A program made the position numbers and the translations under genes. 11,690 bases of DNA from Dissophora ornata. Lineage: Eukaryota > Mortierellomycota > Mortierellomycetes > Mortierellales > Mortierellaceae. The notes beneath the pieces were generated by a model. It was not told the origin of the DNA. It saw only the letters and a list, made by a program, of their open reading frames with translations, and ran no database searches. Below, piece by piece: positions 9,138 to 11,690 of this stretch (its first letter is position 1; the number at the start of each line of letters is the position of its first letter). The stretch is taken from contig MU617515.1 of the NCBI GenBank assembly GCA_025201705.1, positions 1 through 11,690 on the forward strand. Direction: 5' to 3'.

Positions 9138-9177
9138 GAATACTCTGACTGAAAAAAAAAAAAAAACAACATTGTCC

Positions 9178-10494
<1,317 letters not shown>

Positions 10495-10636
10495 TTATTC
10501 GCAGGCAGGAGTGAGAGTAAGAGAAGAAGGTGCAGAGGGCGCTGAAACCCCAACAACGCCGTTAAGTTTTTCCACTAATTGCTGCATAGAACTCTATGTG
10601 TTCTGGACCAAACGTCTGGCCCAAGCGCCGACCCTG

Positions 10637-10656
10637 AAAAAAAAAAAAAAAAAAAA
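10637..10656. repeat. A20 homopolymer
   Basis: Twenty consecutive A in the intergenic region upstream of the ZCCHC10-like gene. Not tied to a gene end that I can identify, so it may be slippage or the relic of an inserted poly(A) tail. Confidence 0.9.
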
Positions 10657-11130
10657 GCCGATCGATGTCTGCTCTTCTCCTTTTGTGTGTCGGATGATGA
10701 GCATACAAAAGAAAAAAGTGCGCGGGTTGTGTAAGCTGACGTTACACACACTGACCTCCGTAAATAACGGAAAAAAGTGAGGGACAAGAAAGAGTACCAG
10801 AAAAAAAAAAGGAGGGAACTCCCCCCCTTCTCTTCTGTCCCGGCTCGGAAAAAGATGCTCAAAAATGCAATCAACGAAAGTTTTCGTGAAAATAGCTACT
10901 TATATAATTTTCAAAGGGAGAGCTGGCTACTCTATCCTGTCCAGCAGCATTCTTGGAGGACAATGAGAGAAAAAGAGGAAAACATTGACAACAAAAAGGC
11001 GACTGTCAAACTGCTGTTGTCTCTCTAATAACTTTTGTCGCGCTGAGATGGTACTTTCTGCCGAATGCAAGATGTCCGTTTGCTTCCAGTTGACGTGATC
11101 ACGATTATAATGCGAGATCCATCGTAAACT

Positions 11131-11132
<2 letters not shown>

Positions 11133-11166
<34 letters not shown>
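11133..11166. repeat. T34 homopolymer
   Basis: Thirty-four consecutive T, the longest homopolymer in the window. Read on the minus strand it is a poly(A) tract, as left by a reverse-transcribed insertion or grown by slippage. Assembly length here is unreliable. Confidence 0.95.
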
Positions 11167-11242
11167 CTTCAAGATCTGAGGGGCTAGACGATAAAACAGT
11201 TGCACACGTTTTTACAGACTAAAAACAAAACAGTGAGAGCTG

Positions 11243-11372
11243 GACCTAATTAATTACGATCTGGTTTACTTTACTGCATCGGATATAAAAAAAGAACAAG
11301 GGCGACCTAATTTATCAATCAGGATCTCGTTTACTTTACTGCTCTGCCATCGGATATAAAAAAAGAACAAGG
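11243..11372 (+). repeat. Imperfect tandem duplication carrying a TATA-like box
   Basis: Two adjacent copies, about 11243-11302 and 11304-11372, both begin GACCTAATT and share GTTTACTTTACTGC. Both end with an identical block of about 25 bases containing CGGATATAAAAAAAGAACAA. The second copy is longer by an 8-9 base insertion near CTCTGC and small changes after CTAATT. Each copy has TATAAA (11284-11289 and 11355-11360), which on the plus strand could act as a TATA box for a gene starting further right. Confidence 0.85.
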
Positions 11373-11570
11373 CATTCTATAGCGATCGGCTCCAATGTGG
11401 TGCTTAGACCAACTTCAAAACCGCGATCCGATCATTATTTATTTTGCGATACATGCAGATGTGCACACCCCCCAAAGCTTGGTGAGCTCCAAGTTCTGAT
11501 GCTGTGAAACCCATATCCCTGTTCACCTTGAGGGTATTTTTTTTTTTTGTATACTTTAGACCCCCCCTGC

Positions 11571-11690
11571 ATGCCGGTTGGGCCTATTCCTCCGTTGGAC
11601 TTACGAGAAAAGCAGACGCTAGAAGGAATGAAAAGGAGGACTTGGCGGCAATCAACGCGAGTCGATCGGCTGCCCCTCTTTTTTTTTTTT
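11571..11690 (+). CDS. Tentative 5' end of a gene running off the right edge
   Basis: An ATG at 11571 opens a plus-strand frame (MPVGPIPPLDLREKQTLEG...) that stays open for 40 codons to the window edge. Upstream, GTGAGC at 11482 and ACTTTAG ending at 11559 could bound a 78-base leader intron, and the duplicated TATA-like boxes lie 200-290 bases upstream. I recognise no family. A minus-strand reading competes: a frame ending at a good GTAAGT donor (first base about 11615), with the hydrophobic SSFSFLLASAFL before it. Neither is proven. Confidence 0.15.
   Translation, partial: MPVGPIPPLDLREKQTLEGMKRRTWRQSTRVDRLPLFFFF

Overview
The window looks like nuclear DNA of a fungus. Protein-coding genes lie close together on both strands. 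Nearly all are cut by short spliceosomal introns of about 90-220 bases with GT...AG ends, many with GTAAGT- or GTATGT-like donors. There are no bacterial operon features. The mix of an ABCD3/PMP70-type peroxisomal half-transporter, a C-ending-codon-rich VDAC, a ZCCHC10-like zinc-knuckle protein with an RS tail, and introns full of A/T homopolymers suggests an early-diverging lineage (Mucoromycota/Mortierellomycota-like). That placement is inference from gene content and style, not a database result.

Layout, left to right. Positions 1-3008 (minus) hold the 5' eleven exons of an ABCD3/PMP70-like peroxisomal ABC half-transporter, which runs off the left edge just before its ABC signature motif. 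Positions 3009-3616 are spacer, with an ATGG repeat and a curious very acidic mini-ORF. Positions 3617-4806 (minus) are mitochondrial porin/VDAC in two coding exons, with a probable further intron in its 5' leader (4819-5371) carrying a CT microsatellite; its promoter lies near 5400-5520. Positions 5703-7719 (minus) are the ESCRT-I subunit Tsg101/Vps23 in eight exons. Positions 7720-8214 are a divergent promoter region with GATA repeats. Positions 8215-9057 (plus) are a RidA/YjgF-family enamine-imine deaminase in five exons. Positions 9178-10236 (minus) are a ZCCHC10-like CCHC zinc-knuckle protein with a long RS domain in three exons, tail to tail with the RidA gene. Positions 10237-11690 are about 1.45 kb without a confident gene. 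This stretch is rich in homopolymers and holds a tandem duplication of a TATA-like segment; a plus-strand gene may begin at the far right edge.

The genes do not form an obvious pathway. They are housekeeping functions (peroxisomal lipid import, outer-membrane metabolite passage, multivesicular-body sorting, reactive-metabolite clearance, probable RNA processing) that happen to be neighbours. I assembled all gene models by hand from reading frame, splice sites and remembered family conservation. Exon phases are consistent in every model, which is the strongest internal support. I did not find a convincing new biological system; the noteworthy items are gene-structure and repeat observations.
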